Source: Arthrobacter sp. H14
GTDB taxonomy: Bacteria; Actinomycetota; Actinomycetes; Actinomycetales; Micrococcaceae
Assembly (NCBI RefSeq): GCF_000520495.1
Contig: NZ_KI914639.1
Span: 18,534-78,897 of the forward strand
Length of the DNA: 60,364 nucleotides
Direction of reading: 5' to 3'
The notes beneath the pieces are model-generated. The model was not told where the DNA came from, did not search any database, and saw only the letters and a list, made by a program, of their open reading frames with translations. Shown here piece after piece: positions 24,747-33,267 of this stretch. The translations under genes were made by a program, and so were the position numbers. Position 1 is the stretch's first letter; every line of letters begins with the position of its first letter.

Positions 24747-25538
24747 ATGACTAGTGATTCATCGGCGAGCACCGTGCCTGCTTCCAACTCTGCAGACGGC
24801 ACCGAACCGCTCGTGTCCCTGAAGAACGTCAACAAACACTTTGGCGAGCTGCATGTTCTCAAGGACATCAACCTGGAAGTAAAACGCGGCGAAGTCGTCG
24901 TGGTCATTGGTCCCTCCGGCTCGGGCAAATCAACGTTGTGCCGCGCCATCAACAGACTTGAAACAATCGACGACGGCGATATTGCCATCGACGGCAATCA
25001 CATGCCCTCCGAGGGCAAGGCGCTGGCCAAGCTCCGGTCCGATGTCGGCATGGTCTTCCAGGCCTTCAACCTTTTTGCGCACAAATCCGTTCTGCATAAC
25101 GTGACCCTGGGTCCAGTCAAGGTCCGCAAGATGAAGGCGACCGAGGCGAAGGACCTGGCCATGAGCCTGCTGGAACGAGTGGGCGTGGCCAATCAGTCGG
25201 ATAAGTTACCGGCGCAGCTGTCCGGAGGGCAGCAGCAGCGTGTGGCGATCGCACGGGCATTGGCGATGAAGCCCAAGGTCATGCTCTTCGATGAACCCAC
25301 GTCGGCGCTGGACCCGGAGATGATTAATGAGGTCCTCGACGCCATGGTCGCACTGGCCAAAGAGGGAATGACGATGATTGTTGTTACGCACGAAATGGGC
25401 TTTGCCCGTAAGGCTGCGGATCGGGTTTTGTTCATGGCTGACGGACAAATTGTGGAAGAAGCTACACCGGAGGAGTTCTTCACGAATCCAAAGAGTGCCC
25501 GGGCCAAGGACTTTCTGGGCAAGATTCTCACTCAATAG
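24747..25538 (+). CDS. gluA: Glutamate ABC transporter, ATP-binding subunit
   Basis: A 263-residue ABC ATPase of the polar amino acid family. Walker A GPSGSGKS is at 55-62, the signature LSGGQQQR in the middle and Walker [14 protein letters not shown] after it, followed by the H-loop VVTHEMG. It heads an operon ordered gluA-gluB-gluC-gluD as in Corynebacterium, where it imports glutamate. Substrate assignment rests on this gene order and on the binding protein. The start is set by a leaderless -10. gluB begins 58 bases downstream with its own strong ribosome-binding site. Confidence 0.94.
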   Translation: MTSDSSASTVPASNSADGTEPLVSLKNVNKHFGELHVLKDINLEVKRGEVVVVIGPSGSGKSTLCRAINRLETIDDGDIAIDGNHMPSEGKALAKLRSDVGMVFQAFNLFAHKSVLHNVTLGPVKVRKMKATEAKDLAMSLLERVGVANQSDKLPAQLSGGQQQRVAIARALAMKPKVMLFDEPTSALDPEMINEVLDAMVALAKEGMTMIVVTHEMGFARKAADRVLFMADGQIVEEATPEEFFTNPKSARAKDFLGKILTQ

Positions 25539-25596
25539 CGATTCCATATCCACCGGCTTTTCCATGTGGGGGGAGCCATCTAGCAAGGAGAAAAAC

Positions 25597-26451
25597 ATGC
25601 GCAATACCCGAAAGGCATTCGCCGCAATGGCCGCGGCTGCGGCCTTGACCCTGACAGCTTGCGGCGGAGGCGGCGGCGGCGATGAAGCCGGCGGCGGAGG
25701 AGGTGGCGGCGAAGGCAGCAGCGAGTCCATCCGCATCGGCATTAAATTCGACCAGCCAGGCCTGGGCCTGAAGGAAGGTAACGAGTTCACAGGCTTCGAC
25801 GTCGATGTCGCCAAGTATGTGGCCAACGAGCTCGGCTATTCCGAGGATCAGATCGAGTGGGTCAGCACCCCCTCAGCCACCCGTGAAACCCAGCTTTCCA
25901 ATGGCCAGGTGGACATGATCTTCGCGACCTACTCGATCACGGATGAGCGGAAACAACAGGTCGCTTTTGCCGGTCCGTACTTCGTCGCCGGCCAGGACCT
26001 GCTGGTTCCGGTCGAGTCCGATGTGCAGGGTCCGGAGGACCTGGATGGTTTGAACCTGTGCTCTGTCACCGGTTCAACCTCAGCCCAGACGGTAAAAGAC
26101 GAGTTCGCCGAAGATGTAAATCTGCTCGAACAACCCGGCTACGCGGAGTGCGTTTCCGCCATGCAGGGCGGCAATATCGATGCTGTAACGACGGATGACA
26201 TCATCCTGGCCGGTCTCGCTGCTGATCCAGCCTACGAAGGTGATTTCAAAGTTGTCGGTAATACCTTCTCTGAAGAGCGCTACGGAGTTGGTCTTCCTCA
26301 GGACAATGACATCTGCGAAGACGTCAACGCCGCCATCACCAAGATGATTGAGGATGGCTCGTGGCAGAAGTTCCTCGACAGCAACCTCGAGGGCATCAAT
26401 TTCGAGCCGAATGCGGAGAAGAATCCGCCGGAGCCCGACGCCTGCGCATAA
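25597..26451 (+). CDS. gluB: Glutamate ABC transporter, substrate-binding lipoprotein
   Basis: A 284-residue lipoprotein. The signal peptide ends at a lipobox LTAC (Cys near residue 23), followed by a Gly/Glu-rich linker, then a family-3 solute-binding domain (IRIGIKFDQPGLGLKEG onward, with EFTGFDVDVAKYVANELGY). It is anchored outside the membrane and delivers the amino acid to GluC/GluD. The ATG has AAGGAG 6 bases upstream. An open frame starting at 25378 is an out-of-frame reading of gluA. A strong hairpin follows the stop. Confidence 0.94.
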   Translation: MRNTRKAFAAMAAAAALTLTACGGGGGGDEAGGGGGGGEGSSESIRIGIKFDQPGLGLKEGNEFTGFDVDVAKYVANELGYSEDQIEWVSTPSATRETQLSNGQVDMIFATYSITDERKQQVAFAGPYFVAGQDLLVPVESDVQGPEDLDGLNLCSVTGSTSAQTVKDEFAEDVNLLEQPGYAECVSAMQGGNIDAVTTDDIILAGLAADPAYEGDFKVVGNTFSEERYGVGLPQDNDICEDVNAAITKMIEDGSWQKFLDSNLEGINFEPNAEKNPPEPDACA

Positions 26452-26457
26452 AACCCT

Positions 26458-26504
26458 GGCGATGTTGTGGGGGCCGGCCTCTATCCGGCTCCCACAACGT
26501 CGCC
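26458..26504 (+). terminator. Intra-operon hairpin between gluB and gluC
   Basis: A 20-bp RNA stem with two G-U pairs (26458-26477 with 26485-26504) and a 7-base loop, 6 bases after the gluB stop. It probably ends or protects part of the transcripts, so that binding protein is made in excess over permease. Confidence 0.8.
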
Positions 26505-26546
26505 TCTGCACTTTTCAACAACGACCTGCCCGAAACGAGGTGAACC

Positions 26547-27242
26547 ATGGATGGTCTGACCGAGTACTTTGACGCGTATTTATCTCTTTTCGAAGAATTC
26601 GACGTGCTGGGTGCCTTCTGGGTTAACATCCAACTGGCCTTTTGGGCAGCAATTGGATCTTTGATTCTTGGGACCGTGCTCGCGCTGATGCGGATCTCCC
26701 CGGTTGCCAGCCTGCGGTGGGCCGGCGCCGCGTACGTCAATATCTTCCGCAACACCCCCTTGACCATTATCATCGCCTTTGGCGTTTTGGGCCTGTACGC
26801 CCAGTTGAATCTGATCCTGGCCGACGACTTCGATCTCAACTTCTTCCGGATAGCCGTCCTGGGCTTATCCGTGTACCACGCGGCTTTCGTCTGTGAGTCC
26901 ATCAGGAGCGGCGTCAATACAGTTCCGCTCGGCCAGGCCGAAGCGGCCCGCGCGATCGGCTTGAGCTTTCTGCCCGCGGCGCGCCTCGTCATTATGCCGC
27001 AGGCCTTCCGCGGCGCGATCGCACCTCTCGGCAACACCATGATCGCGTTGACGAAGAACACCACCGTGGCCGCGGCAGGCAGCGTTGCGGAAACGGCTGG
27101 CCTCATGCTGGCGATGATCGAGTTCAGATCCGACGTCATCCTCATGATCTTCCTGACTTTTGCCGTGGGATACGTGATACTGGTAATCCCCATTGGACTG
27201 CTGACCACGTACCTGTCGAAGAAATTGGCGGTAGCGAGATGA
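26547..27242 (+). CDS. gluC: Glutamate ABC transporter, permease
   Basis: A 231-residue membrane protein of the HisM/GlnP family with about five helices. The conserved EAA loop that contacts the ATPase is visible (GQAEAARAIGLSF, near residues 130-142), as is VNIFRNTPLTIII, common in this family. The ATG has GAGGTGA close upstream. Its end overlaps the gluD start by 4 bases (ATGA), so translation is coupled. It forms the heterodimeric channel with GluD. Confidence 0.93.
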   Translation: MDGLTEYFDAYLSLFEEFDVLGAFWVNIQLAFWAAIGSLILGTVLALMRISPVASLRWAGAAYVNIFRNTPLTIIIAFGVLGLYAQLNLILADDFDLNFFRIAVLGLSVYHAAFVCESIRSGVNTVPLGQAEAARAIGLSFLPAARLVIMPQAFRGAIAPLGNTMIALTKNTTVAAAGSVAETAGLMLAMIEFRSDVILMIFLTFAVGYVILVIPIGLLTTYLSKKLAVAR

Positions 27243-28114
27243 GTGCACAAAAGTCCGTTCTATTTGACGCGCCGGGGCCCAAAGCCAAGCGCAATATGGC
27301 AATCGGCAATGCCATTGGTGCTCTCGCGGTTCTCGGCGTCGTCGCCTGGGTCATAAGCGGCCTGGCCGCACAGGGCCAACTCACGGCAGCCAAATGGTCA
27401 CCTTTCCTCGACCCGGGGACGTGGCAGTTCTACCTCATCCCCGGACTACTCGGAACCTTCCAGGCGGCAGGCGTAGCCATCCTGAGCTCGATGCTTTTCG
27501 GCATCATCTTCGGGCTCGGCAGATTGTCACATAACGGCCCAGTCCGCTGGTTCTGCGGGCTCATTGTGGAATTCTTCCGTGCCGTGCCTGTGCTGTTGAT
27601 GATGATCTTTTTCTTCATGTTGCTTGCCACCAGCGGAATATTCGATCCTGGGGAGGCCCCTTTCTACGGCGTCGTCATCGCCCTGACGCTGTACAACGGC
27701 TCCGTGATTGCTGAGCTGGTCCGCTCCGGTGTTTACGGGCTGCCGAAGGGGCAACGCGAAGCCGCGTCGGCGATCGGGATGACCCGATCGCAATCCCTGC
27801 GCAATGTTGAACTGCCGCAGGCATTAGTGGCGATGCTCCCCTCAATCATCAGCCAATTCGTGGTCATTCTGAAAGACTCCGCGCTGGGCTACATCATCAC
27901 CTATCCTGAGCTGTTGGTTAACGCCCGGCGTCTCGGATCCGGTGAAGGGAACATCCTGCCTGCATTGCTGGTCACAGCCGCCATCTTTATCGTGGTCAAC
28001 TTCGCACTGAGCTGGATCGCCCAACGATCGTCGGTTTTCCTCAGCCACCGCGCCGGCCGCAAGGTTAAGGGTGCGGAAATGACGGAAATCGAACCTGCGG
28101 CCGAACCTAAGTAG
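27239..28114 (+). CDS. gluD: Glutamate ABC transporter, permease
   Basis: A 291-residue partner permease. It is longer than GluC at both ends, with a short N-terminal cytoplasmic extension and a polar C-terminal tail (VKGAEMTEIEPAAEPK). The membrane helices and the EAA loop (KGQREAASAIGMTRSQ) are clear. The ATG overlaps the gluC stop. No strong terminator follows; the next gene, dapE, converges on it. Confidence 0.93.
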   Translation: MSAQKSVLFDAPGPKAKRNMAIGNAIGALAVLGVVAWVISGLAAQGQLTAAKWSPFLDPGTWQFYLIPGLLGTFQAAGVAILSSMLFGIIFGLGRLSHNGPVRWFCGLIVEFFRAVPVLLMMIFFFMLLATSGIFDPGEAPFYGVVIALTLYNGSVIAELVRSGVYGLPKGQREAASAIGMTRSQSLRNVELPQALVAMLPSIISQFVVILKDSALGYIITYPELLVNARRLGSGEGNILPALLVTAAIFIVVNFALSWIAQRSSVFLSHRAGRKVKGAEMTEIEPAAEPK

Positions 28115-28182
28115 CAGGCTTGCCGACCTATCAAATGCGTGTACCGGTCGTTTGCTTCTGAACTTGAACCGTCGATGCGGGT

Positions 28183-29271
28183 TTACGCCAGCCAGGTCCG
28201 CAATGCCGCCAGGCAGTCGCGGATGGCACCGGCGTAGACGTGCTCGTTGTCGGTATGAGCCAGCAGCGAATCTCCGGGTCCGAAGTTCACGGCGGGAATG
28301 CCGAGTTCGCTGAAGCGTGCCACGTCGGTCCAGCCGTACTTCGGTTTCGGCTCGGCACCAACTGCCTCCACGAACGTTGCGGCGGCGGGATGGTTGAGCC
28401 CGGGGCGCGCTCCCGGAGACGAGTCCGTGACAACGACGTCGAAGTCCTCCAGCAGCCGGCGGACATGCGACTGGGCCTGTTCCTGCGTCTTATCCGGAGC
28501 AAACCGGTAATTGACCTCCACGACGGCTTTATCCGGAATGACGTTCCCCGCAGTGCCGCCATGGATCTTCACGGCGTTCAGGCTCTCACGGAAGGCAAGG
28601 CCGTCGACGTCGACGGTGGCCGGCTTATAGGCCTTCAACCGGGCCAGGACTTCCGCCACCGCATGAATGGCGTTTTCCCCCATCCAGGCGCGGGCCGAGT
28701 GCGCCGCCTTGCCGGTCGTCGTCACCTCGAACCGCGCAGTGCCATTGCAGCCGCCCTCAACCGTTCCGTTGGTCGGTTCGAGCAGGATCGCAAAATCGGC
28801 GTCGAGCCACCCACGGTGGTGATCCGCAAGCCGGCCAAGGCCGCTCAATGAGGCTTCGACCTCTTCGTGGTCGTAAAAGATAAAGGTGACGTCCCGGTTC
28901 GGGGTATGCAGACCGGCCGCCAGTGCCAGCTGCACTGCGACGCCACCCTTCATGTCCGTCGCACCGCGCCCGAACAGGATGTCGCCGTCCCGTTGAGACG
29001 GAACAGTTCCCCGCGAGCCCTCCGCCGTCGGCAATGGCACCGTGTCGAGGTGGCCGGCCAGGATGACCCGCTCCTTCCGTCCGAGATTCGTCCGTGCCAT
29101 CACCGCATCGCCGTCCCGGAGCACCTCCAGGTGGCCAAGATCGCGCAGGGCCGCTTCGACGTCGGCGGCAATTTGTTGTTCATTGCCGGAGACGCTGTTG
29201 ATGTCCATCAATGCCGCCGTCAGCGCCGCGACATCCTGGTGCAGGTCAAGTGGGTTGCTCGAAGTAGTCAC
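28183..29271 (-). CDS. dapE: Succinyl-diaminopimelate desuccinylase
   Basis: A 362-residue M20-family zinc hydrolase that releases L,L-diaminopimelate from its N-succinyl form, the step toward lysine and peptidoglycan. Metal ligands are visible: H in LAGHLDTVP, D in GRGATDMKGG, the Glu pair in YDHEEVEA, and a C-terminal His in LLAHTDNEHV. The lid/dimerisation domain lies between. The GTG start has TAGGCT ending 6 bases upstream. It is divergent from dapD, and dapC lies 5 kb away, so the succinylase branch is clustered here. Confidence 0.95.
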   Translation of the reverse strand: MTTSSNPLDLHQDVAALTAALMDINSVSGNEQQIAADVEAALRDLGHLEVLRDGDAVMARTNLGRKERVILAGHLDTVPLPTAEGSRGTVPSQRDGDILFGRGATDMKGGVAVQLALAAGLHTPNRDVTFIFYDHEEVEASLSGLGRLADHHRGWLDADFAILLEPTNGTVEGGCNGTARFEVTTTGKAAHSARAWMGENAIHAVAEVLARLKAYKPATVDVDGLAFRESLNAVKIHGGTAGNVIPDKAVVEVNYRFAPDKTQEQAQSHVRRLLEDFDVVVTDSSPGARPGLNHPAAATFVEAVGAEPKPKYGWTDVARFSELGIPAVNFGPGDSLLAHTDNEHVYAGAIRDCLAALRTWLA

Positions 29272-29277
29272 CTGCTA

Positions 29278-29283
29278 AGCCTA
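29278..29283 (-). promoter_or_regulatory. -10 element TAGGCT, leaderless start of dapE
   Basis: TAGGCT on the minus strand ends 6 bases before the GTG at 29271. Confidence 0.6.
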
Positions 29284-29368
29284 CGACGGCGGCACCCCCG
29301 CCACGCCAGTGATCCTCCACGTTACGCCACGGCGAGGAGTGCGGTATGGCTGAACGCCTGACCGCCGA

Positions 29369-29374
29369 TAAACT
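29369..29374 (+). promoter_or_regulatory. -10 element TAAACT, leaderless start of dapD
   Basis: TAAACT ends 6 bases before the ATG at 29381; no ribosome-binding site is present. Confidence 0.6.
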
Positions 29375-29380
29375 GGATCA

Positions 29381-30445
29381 ATGACTTCCCCCTCCGCAAA
29401 CGACAACGCTCCCGACACGCTCCGCCACGCCTACGGATTTGGCCTGGCCACCGTTGCCCACGATTCGACCGTACTCGACGTCTGGTACCCGGCTCCCGCC
29501 CTCGGCTCCGCCAACGATGCGGACCGGAGTGTGGAACAGCAGCTGGAAGCGTTGGCCGGGGAAGGCGACGACGCCGATCGCGGAACCACCCAGCGGGTTG
29601 TATTCGCGGACATTGACTTGGATACGGCTCCGGCAGACACTGCCGATGCCTACCTGCGGTTGCACCTGCTGTCGACCCGTCTCGTGACGCCCAACAGCAT
29701 TAATATGGACGGCGTCTTCGGCAAACTTGCCAACGTCGTCTGGACCAACTTCGGTCCCTGCCTGCCCGAGGGCTTTGAGCTGACCCGGCTGAAGCTTCGC
29801 CGCCGCGGCCATGTGCAGGTTCACGGCGTCGACAAGTTTCCGCGGATGAGCGATTACGTTGTGCCCGCAGGCGTGCGGATCGCCGATGCCGACCGGGTCC
29901 GCCTCGGCGCACATCTGGCCGAAGGTTCCACGGTGATGCACGAGGGCTTCGTCAACTTCAATGCCGGAACTCTAGGCGCTTCCATGGTCGAAGGCCGCAT
30001 CTCTGCCGGCGTGGTCGTCGGAAACGGGACCGACGTCGGCGGTGGCGCATCCATCATGGGCACCCTCTCCGGCGGGGGCAAGGAGAGGATTAAGCTCGGT
30101 GAGCGCGTCCTCCTCGGCGCGAACTCCGGCGTCGGCATCAGCATTGGCGATGATTGCGTGGTTGAAGCCGGCCTGTATGTCACCTCGGGTACCCGGGTAC
30201 GTGTTCTGGTGGCCGGAAGCCGCAAGTCCAGCAAGGATCCGGGCGCCTCGGTGGATTCCGCCGGCGGTGTGCAGTCCGCCGACGAGCAGACGTCCCAGCC
30301 ACCGCGCGGTACCGTCGTCAAGGCTGCTGAGCTGTCCGGGCTGCCGAATCTGCTGTTCCGCCGCAACTCAACGTCCGGTGAAGTCGAGGCCCTCCCACGC
30401 CAGGGGCAAACCGTGGCGCTGAACGCGGCCCTGCACGCCAACTAG
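29381..30445 (+). CDS. dapD: Tetrahydrodipicolinate N-succinyltransferase
   Basis: A 354-residue enzyme that transfers succinyl from succinyl-CoA to tetrahydrodipicolinate. The actinobacterial type is recognisable: an N-terminal domain with [20 protein letters not shown], then a left-handed beta-helix of hexapeptide repeats ([20 protein letters not shown] through [18 protein letters not shown]). The C-terminal part (about 275 on) is a Ser/Gly-rich linker and short tail. The start is set by a leaderless -10. The next gene overlaps its stop by one base. Confidence 0.94.
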   Translation: MTSPSANDNAPDTLRHAYGFGLATVAHDSTVLDVWYPAPALGSANDADRSVEQQLEALAGEGDDADRGTTQRVVFADIDLDTAPADTADAYLRLHLLSTRLVTPNSINMDGVFGKLANVVWTNFGPCLPEGFELTRLKLRRRGHVQVHGVDKFPRMSDYVVPAGVRIADADRVRLGAHLAEGSTVMHEGFVNFNAGTLGASMVEGRISAGVVVGNGTDVGGGASIMGTLSGGGKERIKLGERVLLGANSGVGISIGDDCVVEAGLYVTSGTRVRVLVAGSRKSSKDPGASVDSAGGVQSADEQTSQPPRGTVVKAAELSGLPNLLFRRNSTSGEVEALPRQGQTVALNAALHAN

Positions 30446-31308
30446 TGGTGAACCGCAAACTCAAGCGCAGGCTCCGGCACTCGGTCGTCCTGGTGGCGCT
30501 GCTGGCCCTCGTTGCCACCGGGGTCCTCATCGCCGTGGGCTACCTGCAGGAGAACCAGACGCTGGTCCGCGAGCGGTGCACCGCCGTCGTCGGTCCTGAT
30601 TCCTACGAGCTTGACCCCGATCAGGCCGCCAATGCCGCTCTGATCACCGGGCTTTCGGTGCAGCGCGGGCTGCCCCCGAGGGCTGCCTCCATCGCGCTGG
30701 CGACGGCTATCCAGGAATCAAAACTGCGCAACATTGATTACGGCGACAAGGATTCCGTCGGGCTCTTCCAGCAGCGGCCGTCGCAGGACTGGGGCACCCC
30801 GGAGCAGTTGCTCAATCCGGTCTACGCCACGAACGCGTTCTACGACGTGCTGGTCCAGATCGAGGGTTACGAAGACCTCGCGGTCACCGATGCGGCGCAA
30901 CGTGTACAGCGGTCGGCTTTTCCCGATGCATATGCCGACCACGAAGACGAGGCGCGTGCCTTCGCGTCAGCCTTGACCGGCCACTCCCCGGGTTCGTTTA
31001 ACTGCACCCTCCGCAGGCCGGAAGCGCCGGGAGATCCGCAAGCCGTCATCTCAGGACTAACCACCGCTTTCGGCGACTATCCGACGACGGCGGGAGACCG
31101 CGCCGTCGTGGTTGAAGCAAGTGGAACCAAGGGTTGGGCCATTGCACATTGGGCGGTGGCCAGCGCAAAGGAACTCAATATCACCGGAGTGAGCTTTGCC
31201 GGCCTGCAATGGTCGCGGGCGGAAGCCGAGTGGTCAGTGGCTGAAACCGAAACCGGCCAGGTCCGTATCACCCTCGCGGGACCGGACGACGTCGGCGGGG
31301 ACAGCTAG
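30445..31308 (+). CDS. Membrane-anchored lysozyme-like (SLT-type) protein
   Basis: A 287-residue protein with a basic N-terminus and one membrane helix (about 13-33), so the rest is outside the membrane. Residues 70-170 resemble a lysozyme-like fold: ALATAIQESKLRN with a candidate catalytic Glu at 91, then GLFQQRPSQDWG. I recall homologues misnamed as heavy metal transporters. Peptidoglycan cleavage is likely but unproven. The C-terminal part shows no recognised domain. The start is GTG at 30445, overlapping the dapD stop by one base; a second GTG follows directly. It overlaps the convergent gene's end by 4 bases. Confidence 0.75.
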   Translation: MVNRKLKRRLRHSVVLVALLALVATGVLIAVGYLQENQTLVRERCTAVVGPDSYELDPDQAANAALITGLSVQRGLPPRAASIALATAIQESKLRNIDYGDKDSVGLFQQRPSQDWGTPEQLLNPVYATNAFYDVLVQIEGYEDLAVTDAAQRVQRSAFPDAYADHEDEARAFASALTGHSPGSFNCTLRRPEAPGDPQAVISGLTTAFGDYPTTAGDRAVVVEASGTKGWAIAHWAVASAKELNITGVSFAGLQWSRAEAEWSVAETETGQVRITLAGPDDVGGDS

Positions 31309-31916
31309 ACCAGAAGTTCGATGATCGGCTGAACGAAGCTGCGCAAGGCATCCTCGTCCTCGAGCAGATGCCGGCTCATGATCAGTCTGTCCGGTTCGAT
31401 ATACCAGGCGCGCCTCTCCAGCAGGGGAAGTTCGATGATGTTCAGCGTGAAGCTGCGCGCGTTCCGCCCGAGCTCCATTTCCCGTTCCTCCACCAGCTGC
31501 GCCAGAAGCCGTGGTTCTCCGGTGATCTGGCGGGTCGCTTCCAGTCTGGTGTATTCGCTCTTGCGCTCACGGCCCCAACTCAGCGCGGCGCCGAAGTGCG
31601 CCTGACAAAACCGCTGCAATGCCGGAGATCCGGTGAACGCCCGAAAGAGCGGCGGATCCAGTGCCGTGACGGCTCCTGGTCTTTCAGCGGCGAGGGCATG
31701 CCACCAGGTGGACCATTCAATCCGGAGTGCTTCCACGCCCCCGGCCCGGGCTACCGCCTGCCGTGGGTCGACGGGGCGGACCTTCGGCTCTGCTGGCGAA
31801 ACCGCCGGATCGCCGGCATCATGAAGCCCGGCAGCATCCCGCAGATACAGGGCAAGCAGCATGGTCCCGGAGGTGTCGAGCGTGATGCGCCAGCCAGGAC
31901 CGCCGGTGTGATGCAT
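31305..31916 (-). CDS. Hypothetical protein, 203 residues
   Basis: I do not recognise this protein. It begins MHHTGGPGWRITLDTSGTML and lacks a signal peptide or membrane helix. It has a Trp-rich middle (RIEWSTWWHALAAERPG) and a C-terminal half rich in Arg and Glu, probably helical. I choose the ATG at 31916 because GGGAAC lies 6 bases upstream; a GTG at 31970 would add 18 residues without support. Its stop overlaps the end of the convergent lysozyme-like gene. The codon usage looks like that of its neighbours. Confidence 0.65.
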   Translation of the reverse strand: MHHTGGPGWRITLDTSGTMLLALYLRDAAGLHDAGDPAVSPAEPKVRPVDPRQAVARAGGVEALRIEWSTWWHALAAERPGAVTALDPPLFRAFTGSPALQRFCQAHFGAALSWGRERKSEYTRLEATRQITGEPRLLAQLVEEREMELGRNARSFTLNIIELPLLERRAWYIEPDRLIMSRHLLEDEDALRSFVQPIIELLV

Positions 31917-32044
31917 GATTCGTTCCCAACTGACTGCGCAAACAGGACTGTTCCTCAGGGTAACGCTCACACCGGCAGTACTCCACCCCTAAGCTGAAGC
32001 CCGACGGGGAGCAGGCCGTTTTCAGTTCAGCTGTCGCGGTGAAA

Positions 32045-32050
32045 TATGCT
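32045..32050 (+). promoter_or_regulatory. -10 element TATGCT, leaderless start of galE
   Basis: TATGCT ends 6 bases before the ATG at 32057, favouring that start over the GTG at 32039. Confidence 0.6.
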
Positions 32051-32056
32051 GGCGGT

Positions 32057-33073
32057 ATGAGAATTCTGGTTACCGGCGGCAGCGGATACATTGGCTCACA
32101 TACAACTTTGGAACTGCTCGAGGCAGGCCACGATGTCGTCGTGGTGGACAACCTGTCCAACTCCAGCCGTGATTCCCTGCGCCGTGTGGAGGAGCTCGCC
32201 GGAAAGCAACTGTCCTTCCATCAGCTGGACCTCCTGGACGAACCCGCTCTGAGTGCTGTGTTCGGCCAATCCAGGATCGACGCCGTCATCCACTTTGCCG
32301 GTCTCAAAGCCGTGGGGGAATCCGTTTCCGAGCCGCTGCACTATTACCACAACAACGTGGCAGGGACGCTGTCGCTGCTGCGGGTGATGGAATCACATGA
32401 CGTCCGTTCCATAGTGTTCAGCTCCTCCGCCACCGTGTACGGCGCGTCCGAGGAAGTTCCCCTGGTGGAGAAGATGCAGCTGAACGCCACGAACCCCTAC
32501 GGGCGGACCAAGGAACAGATCGAGGACATCCTCACCGACGTCGCGGCCGCCGATCCGCGCTGGTCCGTTGCCCTGCTGCGGTATTTCAATCCGGTCGGTG
32601 CGCATGAATCAGGCCGGATCGGTGAGGACCCGCAGGGTATCCCGAACAACCTGCTGCCGTTCATCGCGCAGGTCGCCGTCGGGCGCCGGGAGAAACTGAT
32701 GATCTTCGGAAATGACTATCCGACGCCGGATGGAACCTGCATCCGCGACTACATTCACGTCGTCGACCTTGCCGTGGGCCACTTGCTGGCGCTGAACTAC
32801 CTTCCGGAGCATCCCGGCGTCCACCGCTGGAATCTGGGAACAGGCAAGGGTTCCTCGGTGCTGGAGGTCCTCTCCGCGTTTGAACGGGCGGTCGGTCATC
32901 CACTGCCGAATGAAATTGCCGGACGCCGGCCGGGCGACGCTGCCGTCAGCTATGCCGACCCGTCCGCCGCGCTGGCGGACCTGAGCTGGTCAGCCGACCG
33001 GACCCTCGATCAGATGTGCGAGGACCATTGGCGCTGGCAGAAGAACAACCCCAACGGGTACGACGGCGCGTAG
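32057..33073 (+). CDS. galE: UDP-glucose 4-epimerase
   Basis: A 338-residue extended short-chain dehydrogenase that interconverts UDP-glucose and UDP-galactose. The NAD-binding GGSGYIGSH is at 7-15, the catalytic Ser in FSSSATVYG and the Tyr-x3-Lys pair in NPYGRTKEQ. The C-terminal sugar-binding domain is complete (WNLGTGKGSSVLEV, AGRRPGDAA). It is the usual length. The start at 32057 gives MRILVTGGSG and follows a leaderless -10. It supplies galactose for cell wall or capsular sugars. It converges on gltA with a large palindrome in between. Confidence 0.94.
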   Translation: MRILVTGGSGYIGSHTTLELLEAGHDVVVVDNLSNSSRDSLRRVEELAGKQLSFHQLDLLDEPALSAVFGQSRIDAVIHFAGLKAVGESVSEPLHYYHNNVAGTLSLLRVMESHDVRSIVFSSSATVYGASEEVPLVEKMQLNATNPYGRTKEQIEDILTDVAAADPRWSVALLRYFNPVGAHESGRIGEDPQGIPNNLLPFIAQVAVGRREKLMIFGNDYPTPDGTCIRDYIHVVDLAVGHLLALNYLPEHPGVHRWNLGTGKGSSVLEVLSAFERAVGHPLPNEIAGRRPGDAAVSYADPSAALADLSWSADRTLDQMCEDHWRWQKNNPNGYDGA

Positions 33074-33164
33074 TCACCTGGAGTCGCGGGTGCGACGGCG
33101 CGTAACAGCCAGGCCCGCTTAATGCCGCGCTCCGCGTTGGCGCCCGCGATGCCATTAACGCCCG

Positions 33165-33224
33165 CGCTCCCCGTTGTGACTTATTGACCTGCGCGCGCAG
33201 GGTTAAAAGTCACAACGGGGAGCG
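33165..33224. repeat. Long palindrome (18-bp perfect stem) between galE and gltA
   Basis: 33165-33182 and 33207-33224 are perfect reverse complements. The inner 24 bases can pair further with a bulge and include the self-complementary CTGCGCGCGCAG. No T-tract follows on either strand. A degenerate copy of the left arm lies just upstream (about 33119-33139 against 33156-33177). It could act as a two-way terminator, but it looks like a dispersed intergenic repeat. Confidence 0.8.
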
Positions 33225-33267
33225 AGCACCTACATGGCGCCTGACGAAGTACCAGACTCGCCAGCAA

